Assembly: GCA_900548195.1 (NCBI GenBank)
Contig: URJQ01000011.1
Location: forward strand, 1 to 36,074
Source of the DNA: an uncultured Prevotella sp.
GTDB taxonomy: Bacteria > Bacteroidota > Bacteroidia > Bacteroidales > Bacteroidaceae
Direction: 5' to 3'
Length of the DNA: 36,074 nucleotides
A model generated the notes under the pieces. It was given only the letters and a program-made list of their open reading frames with translations, did not search any database and was not told the origin of the DNA. Shown one piece after another: positions 1-7,231 of the stretch. How positions within the stretch are numbered: position 1 is the first letter of the stretch; every line of letters begins with the position of its first letter. A program made the position numbers and the translations under genes.

Positions 1-1
1 G

Positions 2-64
2 TCCATCAAACAGGCGGATGGTGCGATGGGCTATCTTGGCATCATGCTCATTATGATTATATGA
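2..64 (+). CDS. 3' end of an unidentified CDS (partial, cut by window edge)
   Basis: An open frame enters at the left edge and stops at TGA 62-64. Its 20 visible codons end in a strongly hydrophobic stretch (GYLGIMLIMII), as would fit the last membrane helix or tail of an integral membrane protein. It converges on the deacylase gene, with only three bases between the two stops. Such tight convergence of a hydrophobic tail is plausible for a real gene, but the piece is too short to assign a family and could be chance. Confidence 0.4.
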   Translation, partial: SIKQADGAMGYLGIMLIMII

Positions 65-67
65 ATA

Positions 68-1123
68 CTATCTTTCCTCTATCAATCTGATGTAAGTCCC
101 GATGGCATCCTCTATCTCGGAAATGCGGATATACTCGTCTGCACTGTGCGAACGCGATGACTGACCGGGACCTAATTTGAGCGACTGCCAAGGCATAAGA
201 GCCTGGTCGCTGAGCGTTGGCGAGCCGAAAGGATGCTTGCCTATAGCGATGAGTTGCTTGACCAGTGGGTGATCGAGCGGTATGTGCGACGAATGAAGAT
301 GAAAGGAGCGTGCCTTGCAGTCCGACTTAGTGTGCTCATCGATAAAATGAAAGATTTCTTCATTGTCGTAGTTCTCGTTGGAACGCACGTCTATCACCAT
401 CCGGCATTCATCAGGGATGACATTATGCTGTGTACCACTGTTGACCACAGTCAGGTTCATCACCGTAGGACCGAGGAAATCACTGACTCTATCAAACTTG
501 TAATCACGCACCCAGAGCATATCATCCAGCGCCTCATATATTGCGTTTATGCCTTCGCCACGTGCGGCATGACCAGACTTGCCGTGCGCCGTCATATCTA
601 TTACCATCAGTCCCTTTTCTGCCACAGCAGGCTCCATACCCGTAGGCTCGCCCACTATAGCCACGTCGATGTGAGGGAGCTTGTCAATGACGCGACGTAT
701 GCCGTTGATGCCTGACACCTCTTCTTCGCATGAAGCCAGATAGACGAGGTTGTAAAGGCGAGGCTTAGTGACGAGGAAACGGAATGCCTGAAGCAGGGAG
801 ACGAGTCCTCCGCCACAGTCGTTACTGCCAAGTCCGTAGAGTGTATCGCCCTCTATGTCAGGGGAAAAAGGGTCGCGTGTCCATGAAGCCACGGGCTTCA
901 CAGTGTCTATATGCGCATTGAGCAGCAGGGTAGGGCGGTCATCGCGCATTTCGGGGTCGGTAATCCAGATGTTGTTGCCATCGCGGATGGCAGGGAAACC
1001 GTAGTTTTCGATTTCCTCCATCATGATGTCAGCCGCCTTTTCTTCGTCACGGCTTACGGAAGGAGTGGCTATGAGACGCTTCAGAAGCGTGATGGCGTCA
1101 AGTGTAAGTTGTTGTGTTGTCAT
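68..1123 (-). CDS. argE: M20 family metallodeacylase, ArgE-like (acyl-ornithine/acyl-citrulline deacylase)
   Basis: 351-residue M20 zinc hydrolase. Metal-site signatures are visible in order: NAHIDTVKP (His and Asp of the first metal), GSNDCGGG (bridging Asp), CEEEVSG (catalytic Glu pair) and a late SRSHSADEY His near the C terminus. A dimerisation (lid) domain lies in the middle. ArgE removes the acyl group in arginine biosynthesis. In Bacteroides the route is known to use N-succinyl-ornithine and N-succinyl-citrulline, so the substrate here may be acyl-citrulline rather than acetyl-ornithine; that is inference. The rest of the pathway (argR to proC) lies at the far end of this window on the other strand. 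The ATG start is supported by a promoter-like TAAGTTTG about 23-30 nt upstream. Confidence 0.85.
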   Translation of the reverse strand: MTTQQLTLDAITLLKRLIATPSVSRDEEKAADIMMEEIENYGFPAIRDGNNIWITDPEMRDDRPTLLLNAHIDTVKPVASWTRDPFSPDIEGDTLYGLGSNDCGGGLVSLLQAFRFLVTKPRLYNLVYLASCEEEVSGINGIRRVIDKLPHIDVAIVGEPTGMEPAVAEKGLMVIDMTAHGKSGHAARGEGINAIYEALDDMLWVRDYKFDRVSDFLGPTVMNLTVVNSGTQHNVIPDECRMVIDVRSNENYDNEEIFHFIDEHTKSDCKARSFHLHSSHIPLDHPLVKQLIAIGKHPFGSPTLSDQALMPWQSLKLGPGQSSRSHSADEYIRISEIEDAIGTYIRLIEER

Positions 1124-1145
1124 AAAAGGAAAGCAAATTAGACTG

Positions 1146-1153
1146 CAAACTTA
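1146..1153 (-). promoter_or_regulatory. Probable -7 element of the argE-like gene
   Basis: On the minus strand this reads TAAGTTTG, a perfect match to the Bacteroidota -7 consensus TAnnTTTG, 22 nt before the ATG. No convincing -33 TTTG is present at the usual spacing, so the call rests on one half of the promoter. Confidence 0.45.
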
Positions 1154-1249
1154 CATATTTTTTGCCACATTAAAGCATGAAAGGCGGGCTTTTTGACGAT
1201 GAATATGAAAAAAAAGAACTATTGAGTATCTTTTTTCAAAAGAATTATG

Positions 1250-1257
1250 TAACTTTG
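1250..1257 (+). promoter_or_regulatory. Probable -7 element of the acyl-CoA ligase gene
   Basis: TAACTTTG matches the Bacteroidota -7 consensus and lies 32 nt before the ATG at 1290. The nearest upstream TTG (1222-1224) is 25 nt away, longer than the usual 19-21, so the -33 half is weak. An AGGAG-like stretch at 1277-1282 could act as a ribosome site. Confidence 0.5.
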
Positions 1258-1289
1258 CATATATTTGATAAATAATAGGAGAAGTCATA

Positions 1290-3098
1290 ATGCAGACAAG
1301 ATGTCATCTTTCTCAGTTGCCTTATGAGCAGGCGAAAAAGTACGGGGACAGGGTAGTCTTCGAGTACCAGGAGTTTGGCAAGACGGCGTGGAAACAGATT
1401 ACGTGGAACGCTTTTGCCGACTATACCCGTCGTGTGTCAAATGCTTTGCTCAATCTCGGAGTGAAGGTTCAGGAGAACATAGGCGTGTTCTCGCAGAATT
1501 CCGTGCAGTATATCTTCACCGATTTCGGCGCTTACGGAGTGAGAGCTGTCACCATTCCTTTCTATGCCACAAGCAGTGAAGAGCAGATCCAGTATGTCAT
1601 CAATGATGCTTCGATAAGAATTCTCTTCGTGGGAGAACAGCAGCAGTATGACAAAGCAAAGAGAGTGCAGGCTCTTTGCCATACTCTGGAGCGCATCGTC
1701 ATATATGATACTAACGTCATAAAGGCGGCGCATGACACTTCATCCATATATTTCACGGACTTTCTGAAGCTGGCTGACGGTATGCCGAGACAGCCGGAGC
1801 TGGACAATATCTGGCGACAGGCAAACGAAGACGACCTCGTGAATATCCTCTACACATCGGGCACGTCAGGCGCAAGCAAGGGCGTCATGCTCACTTACAG
1901 CCAGTATCATGCTGCTCTGAAGGCGAACGACGAGTGTGTGGACCTGAGAGAGAACGACCGCGTCATCACATTCCTCCCTATAACGCATATCTTCGAGCGC
2001 GGATGGATGACGCTTGCGCTCACTGAAGGTGCCACGGTCATCGTCAATACCGATCCGCATCGCATCCAGCAGTCCATGCGTGAGACGCATCCTACGTGTA
2101 TGTCGGCAGTGCCGAGATTCTGGGAAAAGGTGTATGTAGGTGTGAAGGAAAAGATAGAAAAGGCTTCCGGAATGCAGCGCAAGATGTTCCTCGCAGCGCT
2201 GGAAACTGGTAGAAAGTATAACATAGAGTACCGTGCAATGGGCAAGCGCCCGCCTCTGACGCTGTCATTGAAATACAAGATAGCCAACAGCACTGTCCTC
2301 TCGCTCGTCAGAAAGCAGCTCGGACTGGAGAATGCCAATATTTTCCCGACGGCAGGAGCAAGGGTTTCACCTGAAGTGGAGATGTTTGTCCACTCCATAG
2401 GCATATATATGGTGGTGGGATATGGTCTCACCGAGAGCCTCGCCACAGTCACCTGTGACCATAAAGGCGAACCTTTCACCATCGGCTCTGTGGGCTATCC
2501 AATCTCCGGAATCGGGATAAAGATAGGCGACAACAATGAGGTTCTCCTCAAGGGCCCTACCATCACCAAGGGCTATTACAAGCGCGATGATCTCAATAAA
2601 GATGCTTTCACCGAGGATGGTTTCTTCCGTACAGGCGATGCAGGATACATCAAGAACGGCGAACTCTTCCTCACCGAGCGCATCAAGGACCTATATAAGA
2701 CGTCAAATGGCAAGTATGTGGCTCCGCAGGCAGTAGAGGCAAAGCTTCTGGTGGATAAGTATGTAGAGCAGGCTGTAGTAGTGGCTGATGAGAAGAAATT
2801 CGTTTCTGCGCTCATCGTGCCAGCCTACAAACTTCTCGAAGACTATGCTCGTGAGTATAATATCCCATTCTCCAGTCGTGAGGACCTCTGTAATAATCCT
2901 AAGATTCTCAAGATGCTTGCCGAAAGAGTGGAGACTCTCCAGCAGGGACTTGCAGGATATGAGCAGGTGAAGAGGTTCAGATTGCTTCCTCAGCCATTCA
3001 CTATGGAAAACGGAGAATTGACCAACACTCTCAAGACTCGTCGCGGAGAGATTTTCAAACATTATGCTTCTCTGATAGAGGAGATGTATAAGGAGTAG
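1290..3098 (+). CDS. Long-chain fatty acid-CoA ligase (AMP-forming)
   Basis: 602-residue member of the acyl-adenylate superfamily, FadD15/ACSL-like. The AMP-binding P-loop is clear (LYTSGTSGASKGVMLTY, about residues 187-204), followed by the aromatic-rich ATP motif GYGLTES and the hinge motif region (FRTGDAGYIKNGELFLTERIKD, split here only by naming; Asp and Arg present). The C terminus carries the lid domain with FTMENGELTNTLKTRR, including the usual late Lys region. The enzyme activates long-chain fatty acids to acyl-CoA at the inner membrane face. It stands alone as a monocistronic gene between the divergent argE-like gene and prfB, with its own promoter. Length and motifs are normal for the family; chain-length preference cannot be told. 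Confidence 0.9.
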   Translation: MQTRCHLSQLPYEQAKKYGDRVVFEYQEFGKTAWKQITWNAFADYTRRVSNALLNLGVKVQENIGVFSQNSVQYIFTDFGAYGVRAVTIPFYATSSEEQIQYVINDASIRILFVGEQQQYDKAKRVQALCHTLERIVIYDTNVIKAAHDTSSIYFTDFLKLADGMPRQPELDNIWRQANEDDLVNILYTSGTSGASKGVMLTYSQYHAALKANDECVDLRENDRVITFLPITHIFERGWMTLALTEGATVIVNTDPHRIQQSMRETHPTCMSAVPRFWEKVYVGVKEKIEKASGMQRKMFLAALETGRKYNIEYRAMGKRPPLTLSLKYKIANSTVLSLVRKQLGLENANIFPTAGARVSPEVEMFVHSIGIYMVVGYGLTESLATVTCDHKGEPFTIGSVGYPISGIGIKIGDNNEVLLKGPTITKGYYKRDDLNKDAFTEDGFFRTGDAGYIKNGELFLTERIKDLYKTSNGKYVAPQAVEAKLLVDKYVEQAVVVADEKKFVSALIVPAYKLLEDYAREYNIPFSSREDLCNNPKILKMLAERVETLQQGLAGYEQVKRFRLLPQPFTMENGELTNTLKTRRGEIFKHYASLIEEMYKE

Positions 3099-3102
3099 AA
3101 AA

Positions 3103-3244
3103 GAGACCCTCCCCCCGCCCTCCCTGTAGGGAGGGAGTGGTTACACTTGCAGCTTGCGAATAAAGAGAAGATAATATAAATAGAATATATCAATAGTAGA
3201 GACTAACTTCTCCCTCCCTACAGGGAGGGCAGGGGGAGGGTCTT
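3103..3244. repeat. Two inverted ~35-bp GC-rich arms flanking an AT-rich core
   Basis: The left arm (about 3104-3138) and right arm (about 3210-3244) are near-perfect reverse complements, with about two mismatches over 35 bp. Each arm is itself palindromic around CCCTCCCTGTAGGGAGGG. The arms enclose about 70 bp of ordinary AT-rich DNA. The whole fills the gap between the acyl-CoA ligase stop and the prfB start, so the right arm lies directly in the prfB leader. It may form a large cruciform or hairpin, or be a small non-autonomous mobile element. Confidence 0.8.
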
Positions 3245-3254
3245 GTAATTGAAT

Positions 3255-4373
3255 ATGATAACAGCAGATCAATTAAAAGATATTCAAGACCGCGCGGAAG
3301 CGCTGCATAAGTACCTCGATATTGATAAGAAGAGGATGGAGTATGAGGAGGAAGACCTTCGTACTCAGGCACCTGATTTCTGGGAAGACCCAGAGAGAGC
3401 ACAGGCACAGATGAAACTTGTCAAGGACATCAAACGATGGATTGACGGATATGATGAAGTGCGTGCCGCTACTGACGAGGTGGCACTCGCCATGGAGTTC
3501 TACCGTGACGAGATGGCTACGGAGGAAGAAGTGGATAAAAGCTATGAAAGAGCTATCCATGCCATAGAGGAACTGGAGATGAGAAATATGCTCCGACAGA
3601 AAGAAGACCCTATGGACTGCGTGCTGAAAATCAATGCTGGCGCTGGTGGCACAGAGGCTCAGGACTGGGCTTCCATGCTTTGGCGTATGTATATGCGTTG
3701 GGCTGAGGCAAAAGGATATAAGGTCACTATCAGCGATCTCGAAGAAGCCGATGAGGCAGGTATCAAGTCTGTCACTATGGAAATAGAGGGCGGAGAGTAT
3801 GCCTACGGCTTCCTGAAGAGCGAAAGCGGTGTCCACAGACTCGTAAGAGTAAGTCCTTTCAATGCGCAAGGTAAGCGAATGACCAGTTTTGCCAGCGTCT
3901 TTGTCTCACCACTGATTGACGATACCATCGAGGTATATGTCGATCCTGCTCGCGTAAGTTGGGATACATTCCGCTCAAGCGGTGCTGGAGGACAGAACGT
4001 CAACAAGGTGGAGACCGGTGTCCGTATCCGTTATATGTATCAAGACCCCGACACTGGCGAGGAAGAAGAAATCCTTATTGCCAACACGGAGAGCCGTAAG
4101 CAGCAGCAAAACCGTGAAAATGCCATGCGACTCCTTAAGTCACAGCTCTATGATCGCGCCATGAAGAAGCGTCTGGAAGCGCAGGCTAAGATTGAGGCTG
4201 GAAAGAAAAAGATAGAATGGGGCAGCCAGATACGCTCCTATGTCTTTGATGATAAGCGAGTGAAAGACCATCGCACTAACTATCAGACCTCTGATGTCGA
4301 AGGAGTGATGAATGGTAAGATTGACGGTTTCATCAAGGCTTATCTTATGGAATTTCCTGTAGTGGATGAGTAA
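3255..4373 (+). CDS. prfB: Peptide chain release factor 2
   Basis: 372 residues from ATG 3255; an in-frame TTG six bases earlier is a less likely start. RF2 recognises UGA and UAA stop codons and triggers peptide release on the ribosome. The stop-codon recognition tripeptide SPF is at residues 200-202 and the catalytic GGQ at 245-247, within SSGAGGQNVNK. The N-terminal helical domain is full length. Many bacteria control RF2 by a programmed +1 frameshift at an in-frame TGA near codon 26. Here the equivalent region (KYLDID, codons 19-24) is read straight through with no stop and no shift, so that autoregulation is absent. The leader is formed by the large inverted repeat. Confidence 0.95.
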   Translation: MITADQLKDIQDRAEALHKYLDIDKKRMEYEEEDLRTQAPDFWEDPERAQAQMKLVKDIKRWIDGYDEVRAATDEVALAMEFYRDEMATEEEVDKSYERAIHAIEELEMRNMLRQKEDPMDCVLKINAGAGGTEAQDWASMLWRMYMRWAEAKGYKVTISDLEEADEAGIKSVTMEIEGGEYAYGFLKSESGVHRLVRVSPFNAQGKRMTSFASVFVSPLIDDTIEVYVDPARVSWDTFRSSGAGGQNVNKVETGVRIRYMYQDPDTGEEEEILIANTESRKQQQNRENAMRLLKSQLYDRAMKKRLEAQAKIEAGKKKIEWGSQIRSYVFDDKRVKDHRTNYQTSDVEGVMNGKIDGFIKAYLMEFPVVDE

Positions 4374-4395
4374 AAGCAGTCACATAAGCCCCTTA

Positions 4396-4497
4396 AGTCC
4401 CCACCGCCGTGGGGATGTAATAAAGTATCAATAGAGAAAAATAAAGGAAAAATAAAAATAATATATTTGTTTGTTTTTATTTATTGATATTTTTTTT
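4396..4497 (+). repeat. Dispersed ~100-bp element, copy A (hairpin plus long AT inverted repeat)
   Basis: The element begins with a perfect GC hairpin (CCCCAC CGCC GTGGGG, 4399-4414). It continues into an AT-rich inverted repeat whose arms lie at about 4426-4445 (ATCAATAGAGAAAAATAAA) and 4470-4490 (ending TTTATTTATTGATAT). A second copy with the same order lies at 32443-32534. A TATATTTG at 4462-4469 matches the Bacteroidota -7 consensus and is conserved in the second copy. In both places the element ends 40-50 nt before a gene for a very small membrane protein. Confidence 0.8.
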
Positions 4498-4545
4498 ACA
4501 AGTGGCGTGCGAGAATTAAGTAAAACAATTAAAAAACCAATAACT

Positions 4546-4692
4546 ATGAGTCAGAACAAAGCAAAGTCAAACGCTAAGCGTGAAGCCTATGCAAAGAAGC
4601 AAGAGGCTGAAGGTAACAAGGTAATTATGTGGATTATCGGTATTCTTATCGCTCTCGGAGTTGTGTTCGCTGGTTTCAGTTGCTTGGTATAA
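4546..4692 (+). CDS. Small single-pass membrane protein (48 aa)
   Basis: A 48-residue protein with a highly charged N-terminal half (SQNKAKSNAKREAYAKKQEA) and one hydrophobic helix at about residues 26-46 (VIMWIIGILIALGVVFAGF). The lysine-rich part should stay in the cytoplasm. I chose the ATG at 4546; the frame is open further upstream but runs into the repeat element. Its stop codon overlaps the ATG of the CYTH gene as TAATG, which implies translational coupling. I do not recognise a named family, and the function is unknown. The lysine/alanine-rich start resembles short conserved Bacteroidales proteins often left unannotated. Confidence 0.7.
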   Translation: MSQNKAKSNAKREAYAKKQEAEGNKVIMWIIGILIALGVVFAGFSCLV

Positions 4693-5186
4693 TGCAAGAA
4701 ATAGAACGCAAATTCCTGGTAAGAAAAGACGGTTCCTATAAGGCAATGGCTTCCTCCCACTCGCATATCCGTCAGGGATATATGGCGTGTAAGGGAGCCA
4801 CTGTCAGGATAAGGCTGCGTGATGACAAGGCGTATCTCACGATAAAAGGACCTTCCCACAATGGAGGAATGTCCCGATTTGAGTTTGAACGCGAGATTCT
4901 TGTCGAGGAAGCAGATGAGATGTTCAAGCTTTGTGTCGGTGGTGTCATTGACAAGACACGATGGATTGTGCCTTATGAAGGGCATATATTCGAGGTGGAT
5001 GAGTTTCATGGCATCAATGACGGACTGCTGTTTGCCGAAGTTGAACTAAAAACAGAGGATGAACACTTTGAGAAACCACTGTTTTTAGGTCCTGAAGTGA
5101 CAGGAAATCGCCATTTCTACAACTCACATCTCCTTGTCAATCCTTATCCTCAGTGGCGCGAAACCGTACCAGAAGAATACCGATAA
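4692..5186 (+). CDS. CYTH domain protein (triphosphate tunnel metalloenzyme family)
   Basis: 164 residues starting MQEIERKFLV, the classic CYTH ExExK signature at the N terminus. Further charged tunnel residues follow: RIRLRDDKAYLTIKG, EFEREI, and VDEF...FAEVELK near the middle and C-terminal part. The family binds triphosphates in a beta-barrel tunnel; bacterial members include inorganic triphosphatases and adenylate cyclases of class IV. The length fits the compact bacterial form, most likely a tripolyphosphatase, but the substrate cannot be read. Its ATG overlaps the stop of the small membrane protein by one base, and its last 50 bases overlap the convergent VanZ-like gene. Confidence 0.85.
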   Translation: MQEIERKFLVRKDGSYKAMASSHSHIRQGYMACKGATVRIRLRDDKAYLTIKGPSHNGGMSRFEFEREILVEEADEMFKLCVGGVIDKTRWIVPYEGHIFEVDEFHGINDGLLFAEVELKTEDEHFEKPLFLGPEVTGNRHFYNSHLLVNPYPQWRETVPEEYR

Positions 5187-5544
5187 GACAGCCCAGAAGG
5201 ACTCCAAGACTATTGCAGAGAGCGTCAAACCAGTCGCCACTGCGATAAGTAGTTAGGTAGGCTTGTGCTAATTCCACGAGTCCGCCCATTATTATAGGGC
5301 ATATCATGCCCCAGAAAAGCAGGCTTTTCCAACTGAAGAGTCTGCTTTTTCTATGCCTGAAAATATACTCCGACCAGATACCAATGGTCAGAGTGCCATA
5401 CATTACGAAGTGAGTCCACTTGTCGATAAAGCTTATTTCGTCGAGTGGAGTTTCGGGAATAGGAGTCATGCACACAGTCCAAATACCGACGATGATAACG
5501 CAAGAAAATGGATAATTTCTTACTTTTTCTATGATTTTATTCAT
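5137..5544 (-). CDS. VanZ-like membrane protein
   Basis: 135 residues with about four hydrophobic helices. It shows the VanZ-like pattern DKWTHFVMYGTL (conserved Asp-Lys-xx-His) in the first loop, and GGLVELAQAYLTTYRSGDWFDALCN, which carries the family's E-Q and D-x-x-N residues. VanZ of the vancomycin clusters gives low-level teicoplanin resistance, but most chromosomal relatives, such as this one, have no known function. It is not part of a van cluster. The 3' end overlaps the CYTH gene by 50 bp in convergent orientation. The gene has a full promoter just upstream. Confidence 0.85.
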   Translation of the reverse strand: MNKIIEKVRNYPFSCVIIVGIWTVCMTPIPETPLDEISFIDKWTHFVMYGTLTIGIWSEYIFRHRKSRLFSWKSLLFWGMICPIIMGGLVELAQAYLTTYRSGDWFDALCNSLGVLLGCLIGILLVRFRATEDKD

Positions 5545-5564
5545 ATTTGCTTTTGATTAGTGCA

Positions 5565-5596
5565 CAAAAGTAAACATTTTTTTATAATTTTGCAAA
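5565..5596 (-). promoter_or_regulatory. Promoter of the VanZ-like gene
   Basis: Read on the minus strand, TTTG (5596-5593) is followed after 20 nt by TACTTTTG (5572-5565), an exact Bacteroidota -33/-7 pair. The -7 element ends about 20 nt before the ATG. The site overlaps the divergent TAATTTTG on the plus strand. Confidence 0.65.
5585..5592 (+). promoter_or_regulatory. Possible -7 element for the NSS transporter gene
   Basis: TAATTTTG matches the -7 consensus but has no TTTG at 19-21 nt upstream. If used, it gives a leader of roughly 150 nt with a small hairpin (GTGGG ATAAA CCCAC near 5657-5671) and a run of CCAAAA-type sequence before the ATG at 5749. Confidence 0.35.
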
Positions 5597-5748
5597 CGAA
5601 TGAATAGAAAATGGATATAGATTGTAGGTTATTGGTGCTGGAATGTCTATCATATAGTGGGATAAACCCACAGTTGGCATCCACATTCTAACCAAAAAAA
5701 ACTAACCAAAAGCCCACAACCAAAAAACCAAAACCGACAATCACACAA

Positions 5749-7110
5749 ATGAAACAGACAGAAAGAGCTAACTTCGGAAGTAAACTTGGTATCATATTGG
5801 CAACGGCAGGAAGCGCTGTAGGACTCGGAAACGTATGGCGATTTCCATATATGACCGGACAGAATGGTGGCGCTACATTCATCGTTATCTATGCTTTGTG
5901 CGTGCTGATGATAGGCATTCCGTGCATGGTAAGCGAGTTTATTGTTGGTCGCCACGGCGCAAGCAACACTGCAAGAGCATACGGACGCATGGGAACGGCA
6001 AAGGGATGGATGGCAATAGGCTTCCTCGCTGTGTTTACATCATTCCTTATCTCCGGATATTACTCCATCGTATCAGGATGGTGTCTCAACTATACCGTAG
6101 CATCATTGACAGGAGATCTCAGTGGAACTCCAGACTCATTCGTCCAGTATTTCAAGGATTTCTCCACCAATCCCGTCACTCCAATCATCTGGGGAATAAT
6201 CTTTCTGGGAGGCACTCACTGGATTATCACCCGCGGAGTGCGCCGTGGCATCGAGAAAGCATCAAAACTTCTCATGCCATTATTATTCATATTGCTCCTC
6301 GTTATCGTAGTGGCGGCATGCCTATTGCCAGATGCAGACAAGGGACTTACATTCCTTTTCAAGCCAGATTTCGACCATATCAATAAGGATGTCTTCCTAA
6401 GTGCCATCGGACAATCATTCTATTCGCTCAGCATAGCTATGGGATGTGTCTGCACTTACGCCTCTTACTTCACCCGTCAGACCAATCTTGCCGGCTCGGC
6501 AGTGCAGATTTCTGTCATCGATAGCGTAGTGGCAATCCTCGCAGGAATGATGATTTTCCCTGCAGCATTCTCGGTAGGAGTGAGTCCTGACAGCGGTCCG
6601 TCACTGATATTCATCACGCTTCCTAATGTCTTCCAGCAGGCTTTTGGAGCCATTCCGTTCGTTCAGGTGCTCATATCATTCTCCTTCTATGCCCTGATGT
6701 CGCTCGCGGCGCTGACTTCTCTCATATCAGTCAATGAGGTGACGACGGCATTTTGTCAGGAGGAATTGCATATATCGCGCCCTCGTGCCGCCGCTATCGT
6801 GACCACAGGAAGCATCATTCTCGGAGTGATATCCAGTCTTTCACTCTCCAATATCGACTGTCTCGTCGTGGCAGGAAAGTCACTTTTCGATTGGTTTGAC
6901 TTCATTACAGGTCAGATTTTCCTTCCTATCGGAGGCTTCTTCACCTGTATCTTCCTCGGATGGATAGTGGATAAGAAGATAGTAAAGGATGAATTTACCA
7001 ACTGGGGCACCCTGAAAGGCACTTTCTTCGGAGCATATTATCTGATGATACGCTTCGTATGTCCGCTTGCTATCCTCGCTATATTCCTCCATCAGTTTGG
7101 CATAATTTAA
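5749..7110 (+). CDS. Sodium-dependent transporter, NSS (SLC6-like) family
   Basis: 453-residue polytopic membrane protein with 11-12 hydrophobic helices. The N terminus carries the NSS signature GSAVGLGNVWRFPYMTGQNG (helix 1, unwound at the Na+/substrate sites), and helix 6 contains QSFYSLSIAMG. Bacterial members such as LeuT, MhsT and TnaT import amino acids with sodium. The short form with a weakly defined last helix fits the 11-helix bacterial group. The substrate cannot be told; hydrophobic or aromatic amino acids are usual. It appears monocistronic, followed after 121 nt by the helix-hairpin-helix gene. Confidence 0.92.
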   Translation: MKQTERANFGSKLGIILATAGSAVGLGNVWRFPYMTGQNGGATFIVIYALCVLMIGIPCMVSEFIVGRHGASNTARAYGRMGTAKGWMAIGFLAVFTSFLISGYYSIVSGWCLNYTVASLTGDLSGTPDSFVQYFKDFSTNPVTPIIWGIIFLGGTHWIITRGVRRGIEKASKLLMPLLFILLLVIVVAACLLPDADKGLTFLFKPDFDHINKDVFLSAIGQSFYSLSIAMGCVCTYASYFTRQTNLAGSAVQISVIDSVVAILAGMMIFPAAFSVGVSPDSGPSLIFITLPNVFQQAFGAIPFVQVLISFSFYALMSLAALTSLISVNEVTTAFCQEELHISRPRAAAIVTTGSIILGVISSLSLSNIDCLVVAGKSLFDWFDFITGQIFLPIGGFFTCIFLGWIVDKKIVKDEFTNWGTLKGTFFGAYYLMIRFVCPLAILAIFLHQFGII

Positions 7111-7231
7111 GGAGAAACGGTGATTTCATCATCCAATATCCACGCTTTTGCCATCTGAACTCTCAGTTGTCAGTCTCTGATGTTAGTGATACCATCCTTT
7201 GAAAACACCTTAATCTATTAGTACTATTCGG

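Noticed and set aside
5137..5544. Glycopeptide resistance determinant (VanZ)
   Set aside because: Only a VanZ-like membrane gene is present, with no vanA/H/X-type genes. The D-Ala-D-Ala ligase in the window is 20 kb away and looks housekeeping.
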